DNA of 64,000 nt from Carboxylicivirga linearis (GCF_018271995.1 NZ_JAGUCO010000008.1:62001-126000); one strand, 5' to 3'. Numbered from the stretch's first letter, positions 30,769 through 40,813 are shown. Notes: generated by a model from the letters alone, not told the origin. Numbers and translations: made by a program.

Positions 30769-33700
30769 ATGACTAAAGTTAAACAACTAGCTCTTTCAAT
30801 ATTAATAGGTATAGAAAAACTTCTGAAAATTGCTATTAATAAAGTAGAGAGTACATTTCTAAAAAAAGACGAAATCTTATCTCTTCTACCAAAAGATAAT
30901 ATACCAAAGAATGATGAATATATTAACACCCTAAAATGTATTCTTAATAAAAGGGATAGGATAAAAAACATTGCAATCAGTGGTCCATATGGTTCTGGTA
31001 AAACTAGTATTATACAATCATTCAAAAAACATTATCCTGAATTTAATTACCTAGATATTTCATTGGCATATTTCACAGATGAACAGATTGATGAAAATGG
31101 TAAGATAAAAAAGAAAATACTTACAACAGAGCAGTTAGAAGATAGCATCCTTAAACAAATCATACATCGTGTTGATAAGAGAAAATTACCAGATTCAAAA
31201 TTTGATAGAATTAGACACCTCCCTGGTCAAAGTATAACACTTTTTATTACTGGAATCATCCTTTGGTCATGGTCCTTTTTAGGATTATTTTATCCCAATT
31301 TGCTTTCAAAAATAAACCTAATACACGAAGAGTCGTGGTTTAGATTCATACATAGTAATGAACCATTAATAAATTTATTTAGAATAATTGTATTTATTAT
31401 AGGTAATTCTATTTTTCTATGGAAAAGCATAAGGTTTCTGAATCGTATAAATATAAAAAAGCTCAACCTAAAAAATGGAAACGGTTCAATTGAGATTGAT
31501 AATGGAAGTGAAAGCTCAATTCTGAACCAATATTTAGACGAGATTATTTACTTCTTTCAAAAGACTAAATTTAATGTTGTCATATTTGAAGATCTGGACA
31601 GATTTATGAACATTTCAATTTTTTCAAAACTCAGAGAAATCAACTTCCTTATCAACCAATCTTCGTCTATTAAACATGATGTTGTATTCATTTATGCCTT
31701 AAAAGATGACTTATTTACTAATGGAGAACGCACTAAATTTTTCGATTATATAATTCCAATTATTCCGATCATAAATTCGTCAAACTCAGAAAGTAAATTC
31801 TGTAATTACCTTGAAACAATTGAAGATGTTGAATTTGATGATGAATTTAAAGAATTAGTTTCTGATCTTTCCCTATATGTTAAGGAAATGAGAGTTTTAA
31901 TAAACATTTTGAATGAATTTGATATCATAAGAAAAAAGTTAAAACGTGAGGAACTCAAACTATGCAAATTATTTGCATTTGTTGTATATAAAAATGTTTA
32001 TCCTTCTGACTTTGCAAATCTTTACAGTGATCAGAGTATAATTAATAAAATATTAGCAAGTAAAAAACAATGGGCTAAATCATTAAGTCAAAATAAACTT
32101 GAAAAAATAGAAAAACTTCGAGATCAAATACAACGAAAAAAAGACCAAACCCAAAAAAGCACCAATGAGCTAAGAATGATATATTTATGTAAATTCTACG
32201 AGTTATTACATATACAAAATAGACCCATTTTCAACTTTAATATCGAGGGAGAAACTATTAGCAAATCAGAAATAATCCAAAGTAAAAATTTTAATCGCTT
32301 TAAAGACCAAACAAACATACAATTTGGCTATAACCCACATGATAATAACTACAAGCAAAATTCAGGAATATCTTTCAAGCAAATAGAAGATAATATTGAT
32401 CCAGAACAGTCATATGCAGATAAAGAAGACTTAATTAAATTAAACGTTGATGCACTAACAGATGAAATAAATAAATTGAACGGACAAATTGAAGAAATTG
32501 AACAATGGAATATATATGAATTCATGGTTGAAGATTCAATTAAAGGCGAATTTAAGAAATTAGAAATTCCGCCATTGCTAACGTATCTATTAAAAAATGG
32601 TTATATAGATGAAAGTTATACGTCATATATTAGCTTCTTCATTGAAGGAGGAATAACAAAAGGAGACAATGACTTTATCCACTCTGTCAAAGAACAAAAC
32701 CCACTACCATTTAATTATAAACTTACATCTCCGGAAGCAATTCTCAAAAAAATTTGGCCTCGTGACTTTAAAGAATATAGTTCACTTAATATTAATCTAA
32801 TAGATTACTTAATTGAATTTGATTCAAATAGTAATCGTAAAAGGTTTAACATTTTATTGAATCAGTTATCTGACGGAGAGAGTTTACACCTTTCATTCAT
32901 CAACACATATATTGAAGCAGGCAAATACTCTGGATTATTTATTAGGTACCTAACTCCAGTATTTAATGATCTTTGGAATATGATCTTCATTCGCAATGAA
33001 TTTCCAAATAAAAATAAAAATTTAGTCTTCGAATTAATGCTTGAACATTGTAGCACAATAGATATTGTAAATCAAAATGCAAATGATAGGGTGAGGCAAT
33101 ATATTATAGGTAAAACTGACTTTTTAAACTACTATGAGAAATCTAACCTTATAGATGAAGTTAAGAACCTTATCAAATTACTTAAGATAAAATTTAAAAA
33201 ATTAGATCCACACAAAACTAATGAACACTCACTTTTCGATTTCATTGATAAATTTAATTACTATGAGATCAATTTAAGCATGATTAAATACATCTTAGAA
33301 GGATACAATGCACCATTAGACAACTTTGAGCTTGCTAATTACTCCTGTATAAAAAATTCAAATACTGAAAATTTAATCAATTATATTGACAATAATCTCA
33401 ATACATATATTGAAAATGTACATTTCCGACTTGATGACAGTACTAATGAAGAACTTGAGTTTATTGAATTCTTACTTAATAATGAAAGTTTAATTAATGA
33501 ACACAAGTTTTACTTAATAAAAAAATGTCATTCCAAATGTAATTTACAACAAATGCCAAAAACCTTTTGGAGCGCATTAATGGAAGATAACAAAGTTAAT
33601 GCGACATGGAAAAATCTCTTATTAGTTACACAAGAACATAAAATTTATCACAAGCCAATTATAAAATTCTTAAACAATTTAAAAAACATGGATTGTTTAC

Positions 33701-34461
33701 TTAATAGTATTCCTGAAGTCCCTAATGATGACTACATTGGATTATTCAAAAGCATTCTTACTTCGAATAATTTAGAAGATAATATACATAAAGCTTATTC
33801 AGAAAAACTTAATGTTAAAATCACTGAAGAGGAAAAAGAAACAATCAGTAAGGAAAAAGCCTACAATTTAATAAAGAATCATAGGCTGGTTTATTCATTT
33901 GAAATGTATGAAGGGTTTAAGAAAGGCTACGATAATGATGTTCACCTTAAATTCATAGTTGAATACATTGAGGATTATATTAATAATTATGAAGATGATA
34001 TACTTGAAGTGGAAGACTATACTAACTTGATTGACATGCTTCCTAATACAACTCACAAAGAATCCTTTATAAATAAAATACCTAATGAAATAATTCAAAC
34101 CTCAATTGGACTTTCAGATTCAATAAGGAATTATTACATTTTGAAGAAGGTTAATGCCTTATCATATGACCGATTTTTCACTCTTGCTGATAAGAATACA
34201 GATAATAACAAATTACTCGAACTATTCAATTTAGTAATTGAAGGATATAATCTTCGACAAACTAACTTATTGCTAAATATACTTCCTAGACCATGGAATA
34301 CTATCTTAATGAGACGACAAATAAAAGTTGAGAACACTGCAATTAATTTAAAGACCTTTGAATCTTTAGTAAGAAAGGGTATCATATCATCTTTCAAACC
34401 AAAAGGCGAGCATTACATTGGTTATATCAAAACAAGTAATATCTTCAATAATAACAACTAG
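30769..34461 (+). CDS. YobI-like membrane-anchored P-loop NTPase
   Basis: A 1230-residue protein. After a short N-terminal helical region there is a P-loop (SGPYGSGKTS, residues 71-80). Two membrane helices are inserted in the NTPase domain (about 155-177 and 201-220), followed by Walker B VVIFEDLDRF (270-279), the arrangement of YobI/KAP-like NTPases. The C-terminal 800 residues are long helical repeats without recognised domains. Such NTPases are common in bacterial defence islands, where they act as sensors or membrane effectors. Here the large C-terminus could be the sensor. The 289-residue gene follows 21 bases downstream, probably in the same operon. Confidence 0.85.
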   Translation: MTKVKQLALSILIGIEKLLKIAINKVESTFLKKDEILSLLPKDNIPKNDEYINTLKCILNKRDRIKNIAISGPYGSGKTSIIQSFKKHYPEFNYLDISLAYFTDEQIDENGKIKKKILTTEQLEDSILKQIIHRVDKRKLPDSKFDRIRHLPGQSITLFITGIILWSWSFLGLFYPNLLSKINLIHEESWFRFIHSNEPLINLFRIIVFIIGNSIFLWKSIRFLNRINIKKLNLKNGNGSIEIDNGSESSILNQYLDEIIYFFQKTKFNVVIFEDLDRFMNISIFSKLREINFLINQSSSIKHDVVFIYALKDDLFTNGERTKFFDYIIPIIPIINSSNSESKFCNYLETIEDVEFDDEFKELVSDLSLYVKEMRVLINILNEFDIIRKKLKREELKLCKLFAFVVYKNVYPSDFANLYSDQSIINKILASKKQWAKSLSQNKLEKIEKLRDQIQRKKDQTQKSTNELRMIYLCKFYELLHIQNRPIFNFNIEGETISKSEIIQSKNFNRFKDQTNIQFGYNPHDNNYKQNSGISFKQIEDNIDPEQSYADKEDLIKLNVDALTDEINKLNGQIEEIEQWNIYEFMVEDSIKGEFKKLEIPPLLTYLLKNGYIDESYTSYISFFIEGGITKGDNDFIHSVKEQNPLPFNYKLTSPEAILKKIWPRDFKEYSSLNINLIDYLIEFDSNSNRKRFNILLNQLSDGESLHLSFINTYIEAGKYSGLFIRYLTPVFNDLWNMIFIRNEFPNKNKNLVFELMLEHCSTIDIVNQNANDRVRQYIIGKTDFLNYYEKSNLIDEVKNLIKLLKIKFKKLDPHKTNEHSLFDFIDKFNYYEINLSMIKYILEGYNAPLDNFELANYSCIKNSNTENLINYIDNNLNTYIENVHFRLDDSTNEELEFIEFLLNNESLINEHKFYLIKKCHSKCNLQQMPKTFWSALMEDNKVNATWKNLLLVTQEHKIYHKPIIKFLNNLKNMDCLLNSIPEVPNDDYIGLFKSILTSNNLEDNIHKAYSEKLNVKITEEEKETISKEKAYNLIKNHRLVYSFEMYEGFKKGYDNDVHLKFIVEYIEDYINNYEDDILEVEDYTNLIDMLPNTTHKESFINKIPNEIIQTSIGLSDSIRNYYILKKVNALSYDRFFTLADKNTDNNKLLELFNLVIEGYNLRQTNLLLNILPRPWNTILMRRQIKVENTAINLKTFESLVRKGIISSFKPKGEHYIGYIKTSNIFNNNN

Positions 34462-34482
34462 TAAATTAAGGCTATATCTACC

Positions 34483-35352
34483 ATGCAAAACCTGATTAAT
34501 GAATCTCTTCCTTTGTTGAGAGCAATTAGTACAAAACTTGAAAGTTCATTTAATCCGAATGGCCAACAGGTTAATTTACATGAGAAAATCATTCTTGACT
34601 TAATATTAAAATATAGAAAGAACCTGGCCATAATTATTTTAGGGCTTGAACATCATGTAAATGATTCATTTATTACAATTGGATTATCTAACAATTTCAG
34701 AGTAATTGCAGCAGATACTCTTACATTAGCTTATATGCTTTCATTTCTATCTCCAAATATTGAGGATGAGCAAATTGCCTTTAGAAATGAAGTAAATGCA
34801 CTTAATAACGAATTTATCCACCAAAAACTAGAGATTTTTAGAGTTGAGCTTGGCAAGGAATTAGCTGATAAAAGAATGCAAAAATTACACCCAGGCAGCT
34901 ATAAACAAAAAAACAAGAATACAATCCTGAAAAATCGTGATGATTTTCATTTACATGGTCCGAAAGAGCGATATAAAAGACTTCCAAATTATCCTAAAGA
35001 GAAAAGTCCAGATAGCATAATAAGTAACTGTTTAGCTTCTGGAGCCTTCTTGACAGAGAGAAGTAAGTTCAAAAGGCTTAAAGAAGTTACTAATTTTAGT
35101 AGTTCACAAAATGTTTATATAAATTATAAATATTTCAGTATGTTTTATCACTACACTCCTGTTGCGGGTGACATGGCAAGAAAATATCACGAAATATTTT
35201 ACAAGCAATCAACTTTTTGCATTTTAAATACAGTAAACATTATACTAACATGTAAGCCCATTTTAAGTGTTATTAATGATGAGGCTTTTAACGATTTAGG
35301 CAAGTTGCATATTACTTTTGCTCAACTGGCAGCGAAATATTTTCCAGACTAA
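34483..35352 (+). CDS. Unknown partner of the YobI-like NTPase
   Basis: A 289-residue, mostly helical protein with several His residues (LGLEHHVNDSF, DDFHLHGPKERYK, YHYTPVAGDMARKYHE). It resembles uncharacterised helical proteins found beside large NTPases, possibly HEPN-like, but no diagnostic motif is present. Because it follows the YobI-like gene by 21 bases, the two should be coexpressed. Its end adjoins a sequence that looks like a degenerate attachment site (35353-35390). Confidence 0.72.
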   Translation: MQNLINESLPLLRAISTKLESSFNPNGQQVNLHEKIILDLILKYRKNLAIIILGLEHHVNDSFITIGLSNNFRVIAADTLTLAYMLSFLSPNIEDEQIAFRNEVNALNNEFIHQKLEIFRVELGKELADKRMQKLHPGSYKQKNKNTILKNRDDFHLHGPKERYKRLPNYPKEKSPDSIISNCLASGAFLTERSKFKRLKEVTNFSSSQNVYINYKYFSMFYHYTPVAGDMARKYHEIFYKQSTFCILNTVNIILTCKPILSVINDEAFNDLGKLHITFAQLAAKYFPD

Positions 35353-35390
35353 GGTTCAATCCCCTGTGACACAAAAAAACGCTTCACAAT
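35353..35390 (+). other. Possible relic attachment site
   Basis: AAGGTTCAATCCCCTG resembles the T-arm end of a tRNA/tmRNA. The following CAAAAAAACGCTTCAC recurs at 52045-52060 after a similar AAGGTTCAGTC. The pair may be old right-end junctions of stacked elements. The match to the present tmRNA is imperfect. Confidence 0.35.
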
Positions 35391-35849
35391 TGAGACTAAT
35401 AAACAAATATGAAGTATCAAGTATAGTCGACTGCTTAAGATTTATCGCATACCAATTCTACCATTTGTTTTTTGTTTTTTCAACGATAGCGATTGGCATA
35501 GATGTTCCGTTGATACTGCCCCATCCTCCGGTGATGCTGAGTAATTCTAATTGTCTGCTAGAAGTTATTACCATTGTTTCTGATTATGACCGAAACAAGA
35601 GTGGACATAATAAAACGTTTAAGTGAAGTGATAATAATTTAAACGTGACACTCTACTTACTAACAACCTGACTTAAATATTTTCACATAAACTTAATCCC
35701 TTCCCCCCTTGCTAATAAACTGCAGAATTGATGTAGCATAAAACCACATACCATCCAAAATTTCAACCCTGACTGCAAAAGCCATATGTTTTTAAGAGTA
35801 AATTAAGTGGTAAAAGTTTTAGCCTTCTATATTTGACAATATTATATAT

Positions 35850-35872
35850 TTATAATAATTTGCTTATTATAA
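35850..35872. promoter_or_regulatory. Inverted repeat upstream of the protease operon
   Basis: TTATAATAA and TTATTATAA form 9-bp arms with a 5-base spacer. The site is AT-only, so chance is possible, but it lies beside a second, better palindrome. Confidence 0.3.
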
Positions 35873-35963
35873 AACGCTTTTAAAGTTATTATTAGGCTAG
35901 ACTTCAATACATAAATTAAGTATCTCATTACCTGCTATTAATCGGTTGATTGTGTTATAACTA

Positions 35964-35997
35964 ATATTACACGACATACAGTCATAGAGTGTAATAT
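35964..35997. promoter_or_regulatory. Inverted repeat, candidate operator of the protease operon
   Basis: ATATTACAC and GTGTAATAT are perfect 9-bp inverted arms with a 16-base spacer, centred about 48 bases before the protease ATG. This is the usual place for a repressor or activator site. No regulator gene is linked, so the binding protein is unknown. Confidence 0.5.
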
Positions 35998-36027
35998 CGA
36001 TTACGAATCAAAACAATAAGTATTAAT

Positions 36028-36996
36028 ATGGCTTTTGAAGATTTAACAGATGAGCAGCAATTAGCGCTACTAGAGGAACTACAAGCTGCTAAAGAAGATG
36101 ATTGGAAAAAAACATTCTCGAACTATAGCGGCAATGTGGGTATTGGACTAAAAAGACGAGGTCGCCAAAAAGACGCCAGTCAAGGAGAACCTTTGTGCCT
36201 GGTGTTTCAGGTTCGCACAAAAAAGAGTAACTTAAAACAGCCTATCCCCCCACACATCAACTACAAGGGTTACCAAATTCCTACAGATGTTGTGATAGAG
36301 AAAGCAGTAAAGCCTTTTGGTTATCGCTATGGCGATAGAATATGTAGACAGGGCTATAGCTCTACATATGGTTCAGCCGGGGCCCTAGTTAGCATGGACT
36401 TTGGCAGTGAAGGTGGCGTACAGGTATTTCTGATGTCTTGTTTTCATGTTCTGTTTTCGAACTACTTTAAACTCGAGAACCGGAATAAACCGGATTTTAG
36501 GGTTAAGTATTATGGCAACAACGAAGCTAAAATAATTAATTTAGACCAACAAGGGTTGCAACTCTCTCAGAAGGGCTTTGGTGAGTTAAGCCAACAAGTA
36601 GACATTGCGTTTGCTAAAGTGTTACAGAACGACTATAGCCTATACCAAAATATTATTTTCTCAAGGGAACGGCGTTTGAATGCCGAAGATCTCAGGTCCG
36701 AAAAACTATTGTACACATATGGGGCCAAATCGAAAGAATTGCGTTATGGAAAAGTATGTGTGCTTAACAACAGCCGGAACATTGGCTATTATTTTGAGGG
36801 CAGCCGCAAACAAATATTAATACGTCACCTTATTTACACCACTCCCATCTCATCACCCGGCGACTCTGGTACAGCTGTGTATACCGCTGAAGGCGACTTA
36901 GTGGGTATTATTATTGCCGGTGGAGCATCATACTCCTATGTTCTGCCTCTGCATATGATTAAATCAAGATTTAACCTAAATATAAATGTAATATGA
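36028..36996 (+). CDS. Trypsin-like serine protease
   Basis: A 322-residue chymotrypsin-fold protease. The catalytic triad can be placed: His140 in MSCFHVLF, Asp192 in QVDIAFAKV and Ser280 in SSPGDSGTAVY. The C-terminal VGIIIAGGASYSYVLPL completes the fold. There is no signal peptide, so the protein appears cytoplasmic, and residues 1-35 form an acidic helical extension (LTDEQQLALLEELQAAKEDD). Its stop overlaps the start of the next gene (ATGA), which encodes an exported protein. A cytoplasmic trypsin-like protease in a defence-type island suggests an activating protease that responds to infection, but this is inference. Confidence 0.85.
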   Translation: MAFEDLTDEQQLALLEELQAAKEDDWKKTFSNYSGNVGIGLKRRGRQKDASQGEPLCLVFQVRTKKSNLKQPIPPHINYKGYQIPTDVVIEKAVKPFGYRYGDRICRQGYSSTYGSAGALVSMDFGSEGGVQVFLMSCFHVLFSNYFKLENRNKPDFRVKYYGNNEAKIINLDQQGLQLSQKGFGELSQQVDIAFAKVLQNDYSLYQNIIFSRERRLNAEDLRSEKLLYTYGAKSKELRYGKVCVLNNSRNIGYYFEGSRKQILIRHLIYTTPISSPGDSGTAVYTAEGDLVGIIIAGGASYSYVLPLHMIKSRFNLNINVI

Positions 36997-39275
36997 AGCA
37001 CTTATTAACATTACTGTTTGTTGCCAATGGCCTGTTACTTTACGGACAACAAATTTACATTTCACAAGTCGAAGACGAGAAGTACTTTGTTGAGTTTTAC
37101 AGCGTGGAAGACCTCCAAAAGGAGATGGTTATAGTATATGGTAAAACTGTAAAAACAGAATTAAAAGGTAGAGTAGGTAAACTAATTTATAAAGATGAAA
37201 ATAAAGAAGAGAAAGAGGCTGAATTTAAGATTACAGAAGATGATAAGTTAAAAATATCCCTTGAGCCTAATGAGCTTAAGGCAATAGACGATTTTACATT
37301 ACAACTAAACGATGTAAAGTTAGAAGTAATATCCAGCCCACCCAAAGTCACTTTTATAGCCAAGCCTTTAACACTACAATTAGATAAGGAATTCGAGCCT
37401 AAGAGTGGTAAAGAGGTTGTATTTGAAATACAAAAAGACCTTAAGAACCCCACAGATATAGAATGGACAAAATATAAGGTTGAATTTAAAAAAGGAGGTG
37501 ACATAATAAGTACTCCAATCTATCAGAGGGCATGTCCGCATTTTATATACTTGGAAAAAAGTGAGACCATTAAGGATATTACATCGTATGAGCTTTTTAT
37601 AAATGACAAAAAGGTTAAAGGACAGAAGGAAGATACTGCAGCGGAAACTATAATTCTTGAATCCTTAAACTTAAAATATCCTGAAGTCAAAGTAAAAACC
37701 AGATTTGATACAACCCTATTGGCAGATACAAGTAATAATTTTCGCATTAAAAAATTGAAAGATGATGAGGTGATTCTTGTTTATGACTTTTATAAAAAAA
37801 TGCAGGGCTGGTATATTGTACAATGTAAGAATAGTGAGGATGATATTGATATCAAACCACTTAATAGCAATACAGAAAAACTATTATCAAAGAAGAACCT
37901 GTCTATACGTGTTGTTAATGTAAATCGCCATGTCTTTAATGTTGATTTATTAAGCGAAGGCCATACCAATACGACCCCGATGCCCCTCTTGTTTAAAAAC
38001 TTCGCTTACCCAGATTCCAACAGTACATGGATAAGTAACCTTAGTAGTAAGATTAGCTTTTTAAAAACTGTGAAAGAGCAACAGACTGAGGAGGCTACTG
38101 CTCAAGCGAGTAAAACAACATACTATGATGAATATTATCAACAGCTCTACGATTTTTACATCTACCTTACTTATATTCAAGCTGAGTTAATTAAAAGTCA
38201 AGATCCTTATGGAGCTACAATTTACAATCCGAAGGTTACTGAAATCGTTTTTCAGGAAGCATCTGAAGCAGCCTTAATCATACGACACAATGGAGGCCTA
38301 TTGCAAAATGACTTGATAAAAAAAGCAACGATAAAAGCGACTATTGAAGCCCAACTAAATGAAAATAAATTATTAAAAAAATACTTAGCAGATAAAAACA
38401 AGTATGAAGAGGAGAAAAAATCAATAGAAGCAAAAAAAGGTGAAACTAAAGTAGTTAAGACTAAAATAGAAGAGATAGAAAAGCTGATTAACAAATTAAA
38501 AGTAAAAACAGTATTGGGCAACGATGAGCAAAAAAAATTACAGAATAAACTTGATAGTTTAAATAATGACCTGAAACATCAGGAAGCCCTAGCAACCTTA
38601 ATAGGCTCGTTGCCAACACAGGAAGAATTGTTGAATTATCAGATGGCCCTTAATCTGCAAGGGAATAACGAGTACCGACGCACGAACATTCAGTTACGCA
38701 ATATTGATTTTCTGGAACTTAAAGTAGGTATTGAAGCCAGGGATGAATTCCCCCAGCATGCTCAATTTAATATTGAAGAAAACAGCAGAAAGCTCATCGT
38801 CAAAAATTCCAATCGGTTCTCATTTAGTCAAGGGTTTTTTGCAGGGGGGCTCAGCCAACCTAACTTCACCTACAAATGGCATGCAGTAACAGATGGCGGG
38901 AACACGAAATTCCAGCTGTTTCAATCGGGGTACGAGCCAAGTCCGTTCGGAGTAGTTGCTTTGGCCAACTATAGTTTTTTTGACTGGCTATCGTTTTCAT
39001 CGGGGCCGGCCGTTAGTGTGGAAGAGGAACCACAATTTCATTTTATCTTAGGATTGAGCCTGACACTTTCGGACAATAAATCGCGCTTAATACACCTGAG
39101 CTGTGGCGCAAACATCTACCAGTCTCAACAAATATCACCCTATTGGAAGGGCATTTACGACAATAACACTTTGTTTGATACAGCCCCTATAGATAACATT
39201 TATTACGATGAAATAAGAGCCAGCTTATCCTTTGCATTAACATATACTTTCTTTAAAAAACAACGAACAAAATGA
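36993..39275 (+). CDS. Exported coiled-coil protein of the protease operon
   Basis: A 760-residue protein with a signal peptide (MKHLLTLLFVANGLLLYGQQ). The N-terminal third is beta-rich with repeated short strands. A charged coiled coil runs from about 440 to 530 (KNKYEEEKKSIEAKKGETKV, DEQKKLQNKLDSLNNDLKHQ). The last 180 residues look like an outer-membrane or surface beta domain (alternating aromatic strands, ending ALTYTFFKKQ). The last two genes of the operon overlap by 4 bases, so the stoichiometry is probably fixed. I recognise no family. The position suggests a substrate or partner of the protease, but they would be in different compartments unless export is delayed. Confidence 0.78.
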   Translation: MKHLLTLLFVANGLLLYGQQIYISQVEDEKYFVEFYSVEDLQKEMVIVYGKTVKTELKGRVGKLIYKDENKEEKEAEFKITEDDKLKISLEPNELKAIDDFTLQLNDVKLEVISSPPKVTFIAKPLTLQLDKEFEPKSGKEVVFEIQKDLKNPTDIEWTKYKVEFKKGGDIISTPIYQRACPHFIYLEKSETIKDITSYELFINDKKVKGQKEDTAAETIILESLNLKYPEVKVKTRFDTTLLADTSNNFRIKKLKDDEVILVYDFYKKMQGWYIVQCKNSEDDIDIKPLNSNTEKLLSKKNLSIRVVNVNRHVFNVDLLSEGHTNTTPMPLLFKNFAYPDSNSTWISNLSSKISFLKTVKEQQTEEATAQASKTTYYDEYYQQLYDFYIYLTYIQAELIKSQDPYGATIYNPKVTEIVFQEASEAALIIRHNGGLLQNDLIKKATIKATIEAQLNENKLLKKYLADKNKYEEEKKSIEAKKGETKVVKTKIEEIEKLINKLKVKTVLGNDEQKKLQNKLDSLNNDLKHQEALATLIGSLPTQEELLNYQMALNLQGNNEYRRTNIQLRNIDFLELKVGIEARDEFPQHAQFNIEENSRKLIVKNSNRFSFSQGFFAGGLSQPNFTYKWHAVTDGGNTKFQLFQSGYEPSPFGVVALANYSFFDWLSFSSGPAVSVEEEPQFHFILGLSLTLSDNKSRLIHLSCGANIYQSQQISPYWKGIYDNNTLFDTAPIDNIYYDEIRASLSFALTYTFFKKQRTK

Positions 39276-40285
39276 GTAAGAAAAGCACTTATACAGCACT
39301 GATCCTTCTTCTGGTAATCATTTCTATTCTATGGGGATGTAAAGAAGGTTTTGACACACCGGACTACGCTTATGAAGCGAATGCTTATGCCACATTTAGT
39401 TTTTCCAAATCCAGCCTATTTATTGATAGTACTGATTTTGTAGTTGTGACGCTCTCGCTGCCAAGTTCGCTTTTTGGAGATACCTTGGTATTAGAAGCCG
39501 GCAATTGGGGTCTGTTTACTGATAAAAAGCGCAGTAAAAAATTGATTGTGAATGCCAATGAAATGCAATATATTTTGTTTGCGAATGCAGCGGGCGATGG
39601 TATTGTAAGCTTAAAACATGATGGTTTTCTTTTTCAAAAGGGTCTTCAACTAAAAACTGTTGGTCAATCGTTGTATTACAACATTACCACCAATTCTACG
39701 TTTATTGCTGATAACCATAGCTATGGGCAAATTAAACTAAGTAATGAACATGGCGACTTTATGGGTGATGAAATTATTATTGAATGCAATAATGCTATGT
39801 TTTTAAATGGATTAAGTAAAGATACAGCAATGGTACGCCCCGATGGTACCTGCGAGTTTTATATAAAAGCCAGGGAATTTGGCAAAAAAGAACTTAGCAT
39901 TTCCAACACTACGAGCTATAGCTATTCTCAATATATTGAATTTACACCGGCCTATCCTGAATATATTCGTATTGAATTAGACACCAATCTAATTCAGTAT
40001 CCTCAAACTATACATGTAAAAGCGATGTGTACACGGTCCTTGGGTGAAGTGTCAGAAGGTATATATATTAACTTTAGCGACAGTAGTGATCTACCCAATG
40101 GCATGTCAATTGGCAGTTTCAATAATATCACTCGTGTGAATAATGAAGGTATTGCCTCCAGCATATATGAGCTAACTTATACCGACACCTTCACCTATGT
40201 GACTATTGAGGCATCAGTCACCCCGCTTGAACAAAGTGCTACAAGAGTAGCAGGCTACAAAACAATTTACCACAACAGTGATTAA
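39272..40285 (+). CDS. Lipoprotein of the protease operon
   Basis: A 337-residue predicted lipoprotein: a hydrophobic N-terminus followed by SILWGC, with the lipidated Cys at residue 23. The mature part is beta-rich, with possible Ig-like domains (IRIELDTNLIQYPQTIHVKA; YIEFTPAYPEY). The start overlaps the stop of the previous gene (ATGA). It should sit in the periplasm or outer membrane with the 760-residue protein, making a two-component envelope partner of the cytoplasmic protease. The family is not recognised. Confidence 0.75.
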   Translation: MSKKSTYTALILLLVIISILWGCKEGFDTPDYAYEANAYATFSFSKSSLFIDSTDFVVVTLSLPSSLFGDTLVLEAGNWGLFTDKKRSKKLIVNANEMQYILFANAAGDGIVSLKHDGFLFQKGLQLKTVGQSLYYNITTNSTFIADNHSYGQIKLSNEHGDFMGDEIIIECNNAMFLNGLSKDTAMVRPDGTCEFYIKAREFGKKELSISNTTSYSYSQYIEFTPAYPEYIRIELDTNLIQYPQTIHVKAMCTRSLGEVSEGIYINFSDSSDLPNGMSIGSFNNITRVNNEGIASSIYELTYTDTFTYVTIEASVTPLEQSATRVAGYKTIYHNSD

Positions 40286-40439
40286 GGTTCTATAATCATG
40301 CGTACACTTCATATTTAATGAATGACCTTGGAGCAACCTCTAAGGTATTGATTTACATATGTTGCGCAAATATTTTCATTTCCGACCCTTGGGTCGGGAA
40401 ATAAAATCACAATTGATTTAATTATACAAGATAATAACA

Positions 40440-40589
40440 ACCAGTAATCCATTAAAACTCACTAACGACCACCGCAAGCTATTTGCCATTGATTTAATAA
40501 AGCGGGATGATATGTCATTAAGAGAAATTGCAGGAATTATTAGTGTCAGTCATGAAACAATTCGCAAATGGTCCAAAGATGCAATTTGA
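40440..40589 (+). pseudogene. C-terminal remnant of a DUF3987-type gene
   Basis: The frame reads LTNDHRKLFAIDLIKRDDMS, then LREIAGIISVSHETIRKWSK and a TGA stop, which matches the last 45 residues (including the HTH) of the intact protein at 26408-27658. The N-terminal 360 residues are missing. It lies in the same position relative to the zinc-finger gene as in the intact module. Confidence 0.88.
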
Positions 40590-40796
40590 CAATTGACAGT
40601 TGCCACTTCGTTACAATAGATATAATACACACATAACATGCAACTTAGATCAGCTCTTGCAATTTCATTTTATCAACCTGAAATAACAAGAACAAAATAC
40701 GACTTGACATAGCCACCCCTCAATATTAATTACCAATAAGCTAATAACGTGAACATTACCCCAAAAATCACTCCAAACCAACCGTCAACTGTCAAC
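40586..40796. repeat. TTGACAGT repeat cluster, second copy
   Basis: TTGACAATTGACAGTTG (40586-40602) on the left and CCGTCAACTGTCAAC (40782-40796) on the right flank about 180 bases before zinc-finger gene 2. The layout matches the first copy at 27648-27858 even though intervening sequence differs. Confidence 0.55.
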
Positions 40797-40813
40797 CCAC
40801 AATCAATACTATC

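Larger units (their letters stand above)
35391..36027. other. Gap before the protease operon
   Basis: About 640 AT-rich bases. A 38-codon minus-strand frame at 35458-35574 (ending in TGGWGSINGTSMPIAIVEKT-like sequence) has protein-like composition but no context and may be a remnant. The last 200 bases hold two inverted repeats likely to regulate the protease operon. Confidence 0.35.
40286..40813. other. Relic core region between cargo blocks
   Basis: About 530 bases holding the decayed end of a DUF3987-type gene (40440-40589) and a TTGACAGT repeat region (40586-40796) before zinc-finger gene 2. The first 150 bases contain no recognisable feature. Confidence 0.5.

Noticed and set aside
35318-35626. 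102-codon plus-strand frame after the 289-residue gene
   Set aside because: It overlaps a real gene and a likely attachment relic, and its composition is not protein-like.
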